A DNA stretch of 64,000 nt, taken from NCBI RefSeq assembly GCF_009604405.1, contig NZ_WEGK01000007.1, positions 361,627-425,626 of the forward strand, in the 5' to 3' direction. Of this stretch, positions 8,864 to 18,300 are shown in pieces. Positions within the stretch are counted from its first letter, which is position 1; every line of letters starts with the position of its first letter. Under the pieces are notes generated by a model that saw only the letters and a list, made by a program, of their open reading frames with translations, made no database searches and was not told the DNA's origin. The translations under genes were made by a program, and so were the position numbers. Origin of the DNA: Nocardia macrotermitis. GTDB lineage: Bacteria; Actinomycetota; Actinomycetes; Mycobacteriales; Mycobacteriaceae.

Positions 8864-10642
8864 TCAAGCCCTTTCGCGAATTTCTCGGAGGCGGATGAGG
8901 GAGGACTCGATCTCGGTGAGGCGGCGGTCGCGGGCGGGGCCGGACTGTTCGGCGGCGGCCTCCTCCGCGGCGCGCAGCGATTCGTCCACCGAACGCAGTG
9001 TCTGGTTGGCGATTTCGGTGAAATGGTCGCGCAGGGTGCGCTGCACGCCGCGCAGCCGGTGCCGGGATTCCTTGCTGACCTGGAAGATCACGTCGTCCAT
9101 CAGTCGCGCGACGGCCGTGCGGGCCTCGGCCTGACGACGTTCGCGACGCAGTTTGCGGTCCTCCCACAACGCGTTGACGCCCAGCAGGATCGCCGCGGCG
9201 CCGGAATACCAGTTCACCGGCGGGATGTTCAGCACGCTGGCCAGCACCACGCCGACCATCAGCAGGCCGCCGTAGGAACCGCGCATGATGTTCAGAATCG
9301 GTTGGATCACACCGATTTTCGCCGAGGCGAGCGGTTCCAGCGAGGCCACCGGTTCCAGCACGTCGGCCGGATTCTCCAGGCGCAGATCCGGGAGCGCGGA
9401 TTCGTAGTCGCTGCCGGGGAACTTCTCCGCGACCTCCTCGGCCAGTTCGGCCGAGCGGTAGTGCGCGATGACGAAGTTCTCCTCCACTGCCTCGCAGATG
9501 CGGGCGTCCAGGTCCGCGCCGAAGTCCTTCCAGTGGCGGGCCGGATCGCCCTTGACGATCTCGGCCTCGGCGTCGCGGACCAGGCTGCGCAACCGGTGTC
9601 GCAGATCGTGTTCGATATCGGCCATGAGATCCGAACAGCCGTCCGCGAGAGTGATCTGCCAGTTCGCCGAACGCTGCCGCAGATTGTCGGCCTCGGCGCG
9701 CGCACCGCGCAGTTGTTCGGTGATCTCGGTGAAACGCTGTGGGTCACGCAGGGTTTCGGCCTCGCTGCGCAGGGCCAGCGCCAGATGATCGGTGATGGTG
9801 TGGATATCGCGGATCGCGGCCTCGCGGGCCAGGGCGTCCGCGCGCTGTAGTACGTACTCGCGCAGGTGCTCGATCAGTTGCGGCACACCGGATTCCAGGT
9901 CCCGGCGCTGATCGGCACCGGCGCGCAGATGTTTCTCGGCGGAGATCGGCGCGACCGCGAAACCCAGGCCCGCCTGGTCCAGCAGTTCGCGGTTGCGCTG
10001 CTGCACCTGGGCCCAGGCGGGGTTGCGATCGATCTTGTTCAGCACGCAGATCACCGTCGGGCAGACCTGCTGGATGCGCGCGAGCAGCACGATCTGTTCG
10101 GGGGTGTACTCCTTGCCCGCGTCCGCGACGTACAGCACCGCGTCGGCGGCGGCGATCAGCGACCAGATGGTGGGGGTATCGGCCGGCGCGCCGGGTGCGT
10201 CCATCACGACGAAGCCCTCGGCCAGCAGCGGGCTCGGATCGGTGAACTCGGCGCGCACCACGCCGTCCAGCGACATCGCCGCCGCCGGATTCAGGGGATC
10301 GACCGGCTGACGTTCGGTGCGGCCACCGGCGACCGTGCGCACCAGCGTCGCGGTGGCCTGCGGCCCGTATTCCGCGATCACCGGGACGCTGACCGGGCTG
10401 TCGGTGGCGCTGACCACCGTCCCGACCAGGCCGTTGACCAGGGTGCTCATCCCGTTCTTGGGCTCGCCGACCACGACCAGGCGCACCCGCGGATCGGCGA
10501 CCCGGGACCGGGACATACCCAGCCGCGCGGTCAGATCGGCCCGGCCCGCCGCGCGCGTGAGCCCCAGCAGCTCGTCGAGCTGCCGCAGCAGCGGGGCCAT
10601 CGCATCGGGATGTTTGGCCGCGGCCGGATCGACCGTGGTCAC
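8864..10642 (-). CDS. Dynamin-like GTPase with altered P-loop
   Basis: A 592-residue protein with dynamin-superfamily layout: GTPase domain (about 50-270), long helical stalk, and a hydrophobic hairpin near 455-490 (GLLMVGVVLASVLNIPPVNW, then AAAILLGVNALW) as in bacterial dynamin-like proteins and mycobacterial IniA/IniC. G3 is DAPG at 148-151 and G4 is NKID at 202-205. The P-loop reads GEPKNGMST (59-67): the invariant Lys is Met65, encoded by ATG. That should weaken nucleotide binding or hydrolysis, so the protein may be a pseudo-GTPase or use Lys62. The GTG start overlaps the upstream stop as GTGA. IniA/IniC act at the membrane under cell-envelope stress; the role here is inferred. Confidence 0.8.
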   Translation of the reverse strand: MTTVDPAAAKHPDAMAPLLRQLDELLGLTRAAGRADLTARLGMSRSRVADPRVRLVVVGEPKNGMSTLVNGLVGTVVSATDSPVSVPVIAEYGPQATATLVRTVAGGRTERQPVDPLNPAAAMSLDGVVRAEFTDPSPLLAEGFVVMDAPGAPADTPTIWSLIAAADAVLYVADAGKEYTPEQIVLLARIQQVCPTVICVLNKIDRNPAWAQVQQRNRELLDQAGLGFAVAPISAEKHLRAGADQRRDLESGVPQLIEHLREYVLQRADALAREAAIRDIHTITDHLALALRSEAETLRDPQRFTEITEQLRGARAEADNLRQRSANWQITLADGCSDLMADIEHDLRHRLRSLVRDAEAEIVKGDPARHWKDFGADLDARICEAVEENFVIAHYRSAELAEEVAEKFPGSDYESALPDLRLENPADVLEPVASLEPLASAKIGVIQPILNIMRGSYGGLLMVGVVLASVLNIPPVNWYSGAAAILLGVNALWEDRKLRRERRQAEARTAVARLMDDVIFQVSKESRHRLRGVQRTLRDHFTEIANQTLRSVDESLRAAEEAAAEQSGPARDRRLTEIESSLIRLREIRERA

Positions 10643-13278
10643 AGCGCGATATGCAGGTCGGGGGCGGGGTGGAGCGGAAGATGTACGGGGTGGGTCTCGG
10701 TGCCGGGGAGCAGGCCGCCGGACAGGCCGGTGGGTACCGCGCTCAGGCCCGCGTGACCGGCGTCCGGCCAGGGTGCATAAGCGCTCGAATCGTGAACTTC
10801 CGCAATGGGTTTCGTCGGCAGGTGCGGACTCATGGTCAGCTGCGGCAGCGTCGGTGAATGGGGTTCGGTGTTCATACCGGGTCCACCGTAACCGCCGCCC
10901 GGCAGGTGCGGGACGGTGCCACCGGACGGCGCATCGTTACCGGGCATCGTCGGCACGGTCGGCACATGGGTGGGGATGCTCGGCGCCTGGGTCGGCAGGC
11001 TCGGCTCACGCGTCGGCAGCTCGTGGGTCGGGAGCTGGTGCGTCGGCGGCGCATCGTGGGTCGGCAGGGGTTGCCGGGTGGGGCCCGAATCGTAGGTGGA
11101 CGTCGGGCCGTGGGTGGGTTGCGGCGCGTAGGTCGGCGTCGAATCGTGGGTCGGCGTGGAATCCCGTGTGGGCGTGGATGATCCGTGACCCGGCTGCACG
11201 GTCGTCGCGGTACCGGAGCCCGGATGCGCGGGCACGCTCGGCTCGACCGTGGTCGGTACCGAATGCGGGTCGGTGGTCGAATCGTCGCTGAAGGTCGGGT
11301 TCGGATGCACCGCGATGGTCGAGGTCGGGCCGTGATCGTCGGCGGGGGTCGGACGCACCGACGGGCCGTAGGTGTGGGACGGGCCCGCGGTCGGACCGTG
11401 GGCGGGCGTCGGCTGCGGACCGTGCGAGGGAACCAGGCCGCCGGTCAGCGGGATCGGCGGGATGCTCACGTGCGGGATCGGCGAATGATCGAACGGCCCG
11501 GTGAGTGGTTGCGGGACAGCCGTTTCCACGCTGCCGCCGTGCTGCCCGCCCGGCACGGTGTGCGGGGGTGTGGCCGCCGCCGGAGCCGGTTTGGTCAGGC
11601 CGAGGAAGGCCGCGGGGCCGACCACCGCACCCGCACCCAGCGGAATCGGGCCGAGATGGTCCGGCAGCGCGCCGGCCAGCGCGTGTACCGCCGGATCCGT
11701 GTGCGCGGCGGGTTGCAGCGGCGTCGTGACGACCGGTTGCGGCATCGGCGGCGAGGCGATCACCACGGTCGCGGGCTGCGGCGCGGTGGCGACCGAAGTC
11801 GCGACGGCGGGCGCGGTCACCGCAGTGGGCGCGCTCACCGCGGCGGGCGGGGCGACCGAGACCGAGGTGGGCACCGTCGGCCCGGCGACGGTCGAGGACA
11901 GCGCCGCGGTGGCCGGAACGACCGGCGCGGCAACGGGATTCACCACGTTCACCGGCATCACCACCCCCGGCGCCGCGATGCCGGGCGCCGGCACCCCGGC
12001 GGGCGTACCGTGCTCCGACCCGTGCCCGCCGGCACCGGAAACGCCCATGCCCGAACGGATTCCGTGCGGATGCCCGTGCATGTCCCGGCCCAGCGTGGGT
12101 TCCGGGCCGGGCGCGGTGGCCGGTGCGGACTGCCCGCCGAACCACTGACCGTAGGTGTCGATCTGCTCGCCGATGCCGCCGACGACACCGCCCGCGGCCT
12201 GCGCGCTCATATTCAGCCAGACGCCGTCGAGCCCGGCGTGCGCGTCGAGGTGGACCTGCACGTCGGCGTAGATGCTCAGCTCGGCACTGCCCACCCCTTC
12301 GAACCCGGAAACCACGTGCAGCGCATCGTTTTCCGAGCCGAGCGGACCGAAATCCGCCCCGCTGTCGGCGACCGGCGTCGCGGCGTCACCCAGATCGATC
12401 GGCCCGAAACCATCGGCCGAGACCGGGTGCACCAGGCTCGCCAGCGTCACACCGGGGCCACCCTGGCCGCTGTCCATGGCGATCGGCGCGGCCGCCGGAT
12501 GCAGACCCGGCAGACCTCCCTGACCGGTATTGAGCTTGGGAATCTGGAATTCGGGCACCGACGGCACGCTCGGCATCGCCGGAACGTCCGGAATCGAGGG
12601 CACACTCGGCAACTCGAACGGCGAATCACCGTTCCCCGGCGTATTCCCGAGACCGGGAATACCGTTGCCCAGCCCCGGAATTCCGTCACCCAGGCCCGGC
12701 ACACCGTTGCCGAGACCCGGCATCCCGTTACCCAGGCCGGGCACGTTACCCGTGCCGGGCAGATGATCGGTCCCCGTCCCGGTCCCCGATCCGACACTCG
12801 GACCCGGCACCACACTCAACCCCGGTGTGTTGCCGTCGCTTCCGGGAAACGAGTTCATCCCCGGAATCTTGCTCAGATCGGGCTGTTCGGCTCCCGCGTC
12901 GGGCCCGGTCTCGATATGTACGTGGAATTCGAAGCCCGGCGGCAGATTCGGAAACGCGAGCAGCGGATGATCCGACGCCGCGGCCCCCGGATGACCGAGC
13001 ACCGGCGGCACCGAATCCGGCGCGGGATCGGGGTAGGTGACGACCGGACTGGGCGCATTGGGCTGCGGATCCTGGAGCGACCAGCCCGCGATCCGGCTGG
13101 CGTCGTGGGATTCGTTGTTCCGCGGCGTCGCGCTCCCCTCCGCGACCAGCGCACCACCGGTGACGTACGCCCCTGCCCGCGCGACCCGCGCGACGCCGGT
13201 CGCGACGCGATACGCGGTATCTCCGGCGTGATCGCCCGGTTCCTCCGCGTCTGCGTCGAGGGGCAGGTCACGCGACAT
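10639..13278 (-). CDS. Large Pro/Gly/Thr-rich repeat protein coupled to dynamin-like gene
   Basis: An 879-residue protein of mostly low complexity that I cannot assign to a family. The N-terminal 90 residues are charged then Ala-rich (VATGVARVARAGAYVTGGAL). A region near residues 175-210 repeats the 7-residue unit PGLGNGx about five times. A middle Ala/Val/Pro part contains one more ordered segment (LDGVWLNMSAQAAGGVVGGIGEQ, about 346-368), and the C-terminal third has PTHx/PTRx repeats. The ATG at 13278 has GGAG six bases upstream; an earlier in-frame ATG gives an unlikely N-terminus. The stop overlaps the dynamin-like start by four bases. By analogy to iniB-iniA-iniC it may be a surface or envelope partner; no signal peptide is obvious. 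Confidence 0.7.
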   Translation of the reverse strand: MSRDLPLDADAEEPGDHAGDTAYRVATGVARVARAGAYVTGGALVAEGSATPRNNESHDASRIAGWSLQDPQPNAPSPVVTYPDPAPDSVPPVLGHPGAAASDHPLLAFPNLPPGFEFHVHIETGPDAGAEQPDLSKIPGMNSFPGSDGNTPGLSVVPGPSVGSGTGTGTDHLPGTGNVPGLGNGMPGLGNGVPGLGDGIPGLGNGIPGLGNTPGNGDSPFELPSVPSIPDVPAMPSVPSVPEFQIPKLNTGQGGLPGLHPAAAPIAMDSGQGGPGVTLASLVHPVSADGFGPIDLGDAATPVADSGADFGPLGSENDALHVVSGFEGVGSAELSIYADVQVHLDAHAGLDGVWLNMSAQAAGGVVGGIGEQIDTYGQWFGGQSAPATAPGPEPTLGRDMHGHPHGIRSGMGVSGAGGHGSEHGTPAGVPAPGIAAPGVVMPVNVVNPVAAPVVPATAALSSTVAGPTVPTSVSVAPPAAVSAPTAVTAPAVATSVATAPQPATVVIASPPMPQPVVTTPLQPAAHTDPAVHALAGALPDHLGPIPLGAGAVVGPAAFLGLTKPAPAAATPPHTVPGGQHGGSVETAVPQPLTGPFDHSPIPHVSIPPIPLTGGLVPSHGPQPTPAHGPTAGPSHTYGPSVRPTPADDHGPTSTIAVHPNPTFSDDSTTDPHSVPTTVEPSVPAHPGSGTATTVQPGHGSSTPTRDSTPTHDSTPTYAPQPTHGPTSTYDSGPTRQPLPTHDAPPTHQLPTHELPTREPSLPTQAPSIPTHVPTVPTMPGNDAPSGGTVPHLPGGGYGGPGMNTEPHSPTLPQLTMSPHLPTKPIAEVHDSSAYAPWPDAGHAGLSAVPTGLSGGLLPGTETHPVHLPLHPAPDLHIAL
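12640..12750 (-). repeat. 21-bp coding tandem repeats (PGLGNGx)
   Basis: About five imperfect copies of a 21-base unit encode successive PGLGNGM, PGLGNGV, PGLGDGI and PGLGNGI heptads within the Pro-rich protein. Copies differ mainly at third positions and at the variable seventh residue, so selection on the peptide is plausible. Boundaries are approximate. Confidence 0.7.
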
Positions 13279-13482
13279 ACACACTCCACTCTCAGGTGTC
13301 CGGCTCCGAGAACCGAACGGTCTTGCCAACAGTCGAGAACAGGTAACACCATATTTCCGGAACACGTACCTGTCACATCCTCCAGGCACGGCGGACACCG
13401 GATCGTGGTGCGCCACACCAGGGTGCCAGTGCGCGGTTCGATTCGAAAGCCCCGAGATCGACCGGGGCCCGATCGACCGGAG

Positions 13483-15342
13483 CTATTTGCCCTTCGGTTT
13501 GTCCGAGGACGCTTCGGTCGACAGCGCCGCGACGAAGGCTTCCTGCGGAACGTCGACGCGTCCGATCGTCTTCATCCGCTTCTTGCCCTCCTTCTGCTTC
13601 TCCAGCAGTTTGCGCTTCCGGCTGATGTCACCGCCGTAGCACTTGGCCAGCACGTCCTTGCGGATCGCCCGAATGTTCTCGCGCGCAATGACCTTCGAGC
13701 CGATGGCGGCCTGGATGGGCACCTCGAACTGCTGGCGCGGAATGAGTTCGCGCAGTTTGGTGGTCATCTTGTGGCCGTAGGCCTGCGCGGCGTCGCGGTG
13801 CACGATCGCGGAGAACGCGTCCACGGCCTCGCCCTGCAACAGGATGTCGACCTTCACCAGATCGGCTTCCTGCTCGCCGGCCTCCTCGTAGTCGAGGCTG
13901 GCGTAACCGCGGGTGCGGGATTTGAGTGAGTCGAAGAAGTCGAAGATGATCTCCGCCATCGGCAGCGTGTACCGCATCTCGACGCGGGTCTCGGACAGGT
14001 AGTCCATGCCGCCGAGTTCGCCGCGCCGGGACTGGCACAGCTCCATGATCGAGCCGATGAATTCGCTCGGCGCGATCACCGTGCACTTGACCACCGGCTC
14101 GTACACGTGCCGCAACTTGCCCTCGGGCCAGAACGACGGGTTGGTCACCACGTGTTCGGTGCCGTCCTCGAGGATCACGCGGTAGACGACGTTCGGCGCG
14201 GTCGAGATCAGGTCCAGGTCGAATTCGCGTTGCAGGCGTTCGCGGGTGATCTCCATGTGCAGCAGACCCAGGAAGCCGCAGCGGAAACCGAAGCCCAGCG
14301 CCACCGAGGTTTCCGGGGCGTAGGTCAGGGCGGCGTCGTTGAGTTGCAGCTTCTCCAGCGCGTCGCGTAGGTCCGGATAGTCCGAGCCGTCGACCGGGTA
14401 GAGGCCGGAGTAGACCATCGGGCGCGGGTCCTGATATCCGGCCAGCGCCTCGGTCGCGCCGTCACGGGCGGTGGTGACGGTATCGCCGACCTTCGACTGC
14501 CGCACATCCTTCACACCCGTGATGAGGTAGCCCACCTCGCCGACGCCCAGGCCCCGGGTCGGTTTGGGTTCCGGGGAGACGATGCCGATCTCGAGCAACT
14601 CGTGCGTCGCGCCGGTGGACATCATCTTGATCTTCTGACGCGGGGTCAGCTTGCCGTCGACCACACGCACGTAGGTGACCACGCCGCGGTAGGTGTCGTA
14701 GACCGAGTCGAAGATCATCGCGCGGGCCGGGGCGTCGTCCTTGCCGACCGGGGCCGGGATCTGCTCGATCACCGCGTTCAGCAGTTCGGCGACGCCGACG
14801 CCGGTCTTCCCCGACACGCGCAGCACGTCCTCGGGCTCGCAGCCGACGATGTGCGCGAGTTCGGCGGCGTAGCGATCCGGATCCGCGGCGGGCAGGTCGA
14901 TCTTGTTCAGCACCGGGATGACCGTCAGATCCTTGTCCAGTGCCAGATACAGGTTGGCCAGCGTCTGCGCCTCGATACCCTGTGCCGCGTCGACCAGCAG
15001 CACCGCGCCCTCACACGCCTCGAGCGCCCGCGACACCTCGTAGGTGAAGTCCACGTGACCCGGGGTGTCGATCAGGTGCAGGACGTAGTCCGACCCGTCG
15101 ACGGACCAGGGCAGCCGCACGTTCTGGGCCTTGATGGTGATACCGCGCTCCCGCTCGATATCCATCCGGTCCAGGTACTGCGCGCGCATCGCCCGCTCCT
15201 CGACAACTCCGGTCAGCTGCAACATGCGATCGGCCAGGGTCGACTTCCCGTGGTCGATGTGGGCGATGATGCAGAAGTTCCGAATTTGCGACGGATCGGT
15301 GAACGTGGTATCGGCGAAGCTGGGCACTGGGCTCCTGGTCAC
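13483..15342 (-). CDS. lepA: Elongation factor 4 (LepA)
   Basis: Ribosome-associated translational GTPase that can back-translocate elongating ribosomes. The 619 residues match the family length plus a short N-terminal extension. G1 is AHIDHGKST at 27-35, then ERERGITIKAQ (switch I), DTPGH, and NKID in the GTPase domain. The LepA-specific C-terminal domain is recognised by GFRCGFLGLLHMEI, YGGDISRKRKLLEKQKEGKK and the basic C-terminus. I used the GTG at 15342; another GTG at 15327 has AGGAG just upstream and may be the true start, removing five residues. It corresponds to Rv2404c in the conserved gene order. Confidence 0.95.
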   Translation of the reverse strand: MTRSPVPSFADTTFTDPSQIRNFCIIAHIDHGKSTLADRMLQLTGVVEERAMRAQYLDRMDIERERGITIKAQNVRLPWSVDGSDYVLHLIDTPGHVDFTYEVSRALEACEGAVLLVDAAQGIEAQTLANLYLALDKDLTVIPVLNKIDLPAADPDRYAAELAHIVGCEPEDVLRVSGKTGVGVAELLNAVIEQIPAPVGKDDAPARAMIFDSVYDTYRGVVTYVRVVDGKLTPRQKIKMMSTGATHELLEIGIVSPEPKPTRGLGVGEVGYLITGVKDVRQSKVGDTVTTARDGATEALAGYQDPRPMVYSGLYPVDGSDYPDLRDALEKLQLNDAALTYAPETSVALGFGFRCGFLGLLHMEITRERLQREFDLDLISTAPNVVYRVILEDGTEHVVTNPSFWPEGKLRHVYEPVVKCTVIAPSEFIGSIMELCQSRRGELGGMDYLSETRVEMRYTLPMAEIIFDFFDSLKSRTRGYASLDYEEAGEQEADLVKVDILLQGEAVDAFSAIVHRDAAQAYGHKMTTKLRELIPRQQFEVPIQAAIGSKVIARENIRAIRKDVLAKCYGGDISRKRKLLEKQKEGKKRMKTIGRVDVPQEAFVAALSTEASSDKPKGK

Positions 15343-15384
15343 GAAGGGTATTCAGGCGGCATCCATGATCCCATGGCCGCGCGA

Positions 15385-18300
15385 TCACCCGTCAGCGAGG
15401 TCGACGGCCCGCAGGATCTGGAGTTCCTCGTCGGCGACGGCGTCCAGGTCGGTGCCCAGGCGCATGGACTGGCGGCCGATGGCGCGTTCGAGCAATTGGC
15501 GCATGGTGCGGCCGTTGGCGAAGGCGCTGTCGCGGTCGATACCGCCGATGTGTGCGGGCAGGGCTGCCAGGAGATCGTCGGCGAGTCGGTAGCCCTGGGA
15601 GGTGGCCGTCGCGGCGAAGATGCCGGCGAGTTCGTCGTCGGTGTAGTCCTCGAAGGTGATGGTGGCGCCGAAGCGGGAGCGCATACCCGGGTTCTGATCG
15701 AGGAACCTGTCCATCTGATCGGGATATCCGGCGGCGATGACGAGCAACTCGTCGCGGTGGTTCTCCATTTGCAGGAGCAACTCGGCGATGGCCTCGCCGC
15801 CGAAGTCCCGCTGACCGTCGTCGGCCACGAGCGCATATGCCTCGTCGATGAAAAGCACTCCGCCGATGGAACTTTCGATCACCTTGCGGGTTTTCGGGGC
15901 GGTATGGCCGATATATTCGCCGACCAGGTCCGGGCGGCTGCATTCGACCAGATGGCCCGAGCTGACCACGCCGAGTTCGCGGTAGATCCGGGCGATCAGA
16001 CGCGCGACCGTGGTCTTGGCGGTGCCGGGGTTGCCCAGGAAGATCATGTGACGGCTGCGCGCGCCCACCGACAGGCCCGCGGCCTTGCGCCGGGCGTTCA
16101 CCCGCACCTCGGTGGCCAGCGTGCGGACCTGCTGTTTCACCGAATCCAGGCCGATCATGGCGTCGAGTTCGGCGAGCAGTTCGGTCAGGTCGCGGCGCGG
16201 GCCGCCGCTGCCGCCCGGGCCCATCCCGCCCGCGGGCGAGTCGGGTAGATCGGCGAGGGTCAGTTCCTGGAGATCGCCGGAACCGATGCTCAGGCGTTTC
16301 GACTGGTTGGTGATGGTCTGTTCGAAGACCGTGCGCGCCGAACGCCCGTTCGCGAAGCCGGGGCCGCGGCCGATGCGGGACATCCGATCCGGCAGTGCGG
16401 CAACGAGTTCGGTGGTGAGGTGGTAGTCCTGCGCGCGGGCCGTCGCGACGTAGATTCCGGCCAGTTCCTCGTTGCTGTAGTCCGGGAATTCGATCCGCTT
16501 GCCGAAGCGTGAGCGCAGGCCCGGGTTCGCGTCGAGGAAATCCTCCATCTCCTTGGTGTAACCGGCGGCGATGACCACGAAATCCGCGCGCCGGTTCTCC
16601 AACTGCACCAGCAGTTCGTCGATGGCTTCCCGGCCGTGGTCCTGCTCGCCGCCCTTGCTCAGCGCGTATGCCTCGTCGACGAACAGCACGCCGCCCAGCG
16701 CCTTCTCCACCACCGCGCGGGTCTGCGGCGCGGTCGCGGCGATGAACTCCGAGACCAGGTCCGCGCGTTGAGTTTCCACCAGATGGCCCTTGGAGATGAT
16801 GCCGAGTTCGCGGTAGATCTGCGAAATCATCCGGGCCACCGTGGTTTTGGCGGTGCCCGGATTGCCGGTGAAGACCAGGTGCCGGCTGCGCGGCGGGATG
16901 GACAGGCCCGCCGCGCGCCGCCGGGCATCGATCTCTGCCTCGGCGACCAGGTCGCGGACCTGCTGTTTGACCGGTTCCAGGCCGATCATCGCGTCCAGTT
17001 GCACCAGTAGTTCGGACAGAGTTTTGCCGGATCCACCCGGCTTCGGAACGGTGTCGAGTCCGGCGAAGTGGGCGGCGTCGACCAGGATCCGCGCATCCCG
17101 GCCCGTCGAGCCCTCGGCGACGGCGTTCTGGGACGCGGCTCCGATCAATTCCGCTGCGGCCCTGGCACTTCCGTTCGAGCGCAGATAGTCGACCATGCGA
17201 GTGTGCGCCGGATCGGTGATCTCGACATCGATACCGCGGACCAGTTCTCGCACCAGCGCCGCCGCCGCGTTGGGCCGGGTGAAGTCGGGCAGCGTGTATT
17301 GCAGTGTGCGCCGGACGAATTCGGGTGCTGCGTCGGCGAGGGTGGTCAACATCGTTGCGCTGCCGCACAATACGAGCAGCGAACAGGTGCGCGCGTCGTG
17401 CGAGGCGGCGATGAGCTTCTCCAGCGATGCGGGAGCGTTGACCTCGTCGAACAGGATGTCGGCGTTCTCGATGAGCAACATCGCCGGATCGCTCAGGTCG
17501 AACACCTTGTAGATGGCCGCGTCGAAGTTCGCCGCCACCGTCCCGTCTCGATTCCCGGCGATCTCGATCCCGTTCCTGCGCAACACTTCCGACCCGAACA
17601 CGATCTCCGCCTCGGCCATCGCCGCCCGCACCCCCGCAGCCAGCCGCCCCTGCCCCGAATGCGGCGCACCGATGAACAGCAACACCGGATTCGGCTGATC
17701 GTCGGCATCATTGTGCCGAGTCCCATCCGCCCAACTCACCACCCGAACCACCCGCTCCAGAAACGGCGCAACCGGCTCGACCGCCACGAACGGCTGCCCA
17801 CCGGGCAACCGCTCCACCAGCACCGCGACGTCGTCCCGAGCCCCATCACCCGACCGCGCAGATGCGGCCACCGCCGCCTCCGGAGCAGCGAATTGCCCAG
17901 CGCCAGAGGCCACTTCGCCTGGCAAACCCTGCTGTTCGTCTCCGGCAAAAGCACCCGGCTGCACAGCACCGAACCCTGCACCCACCGACAATCCGGGTTG
18001 CCCACTCACGGCCCCAGCACCGAATCGACCAGCACCAGAAGACACTTCGCCCGGCATACCCCGCTGCTCACCTCCGGCAGAAGCACCCGGCTGCACAGCA
18101 CCGAACCCTGCACCCACCGACAACCCGGGCTGCCCACTCACGGCCCCAGCACCGAATCGACCAGCACCAGAAGACACTTCGCCCGGCATACCCCGCTGCT
18201 CACCTCCGGCAGAAGCACCCGGCTGCACAGCACCGAACCCTGCACCCACCGACAGTCCAGGTTGCCCACTCACCGACTCAGCACCGAATTGCTCAGCACC

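Noticed and set aside
11185..13929. A 914-codon forward frame antisense to the Pro-rich protein and the 3' part of lepA
   Set aside because: Its product is Arg/Gly/His-rich and crosses into the LepA coding region; the minus-strand genes have ribosome binding sites and coupling.
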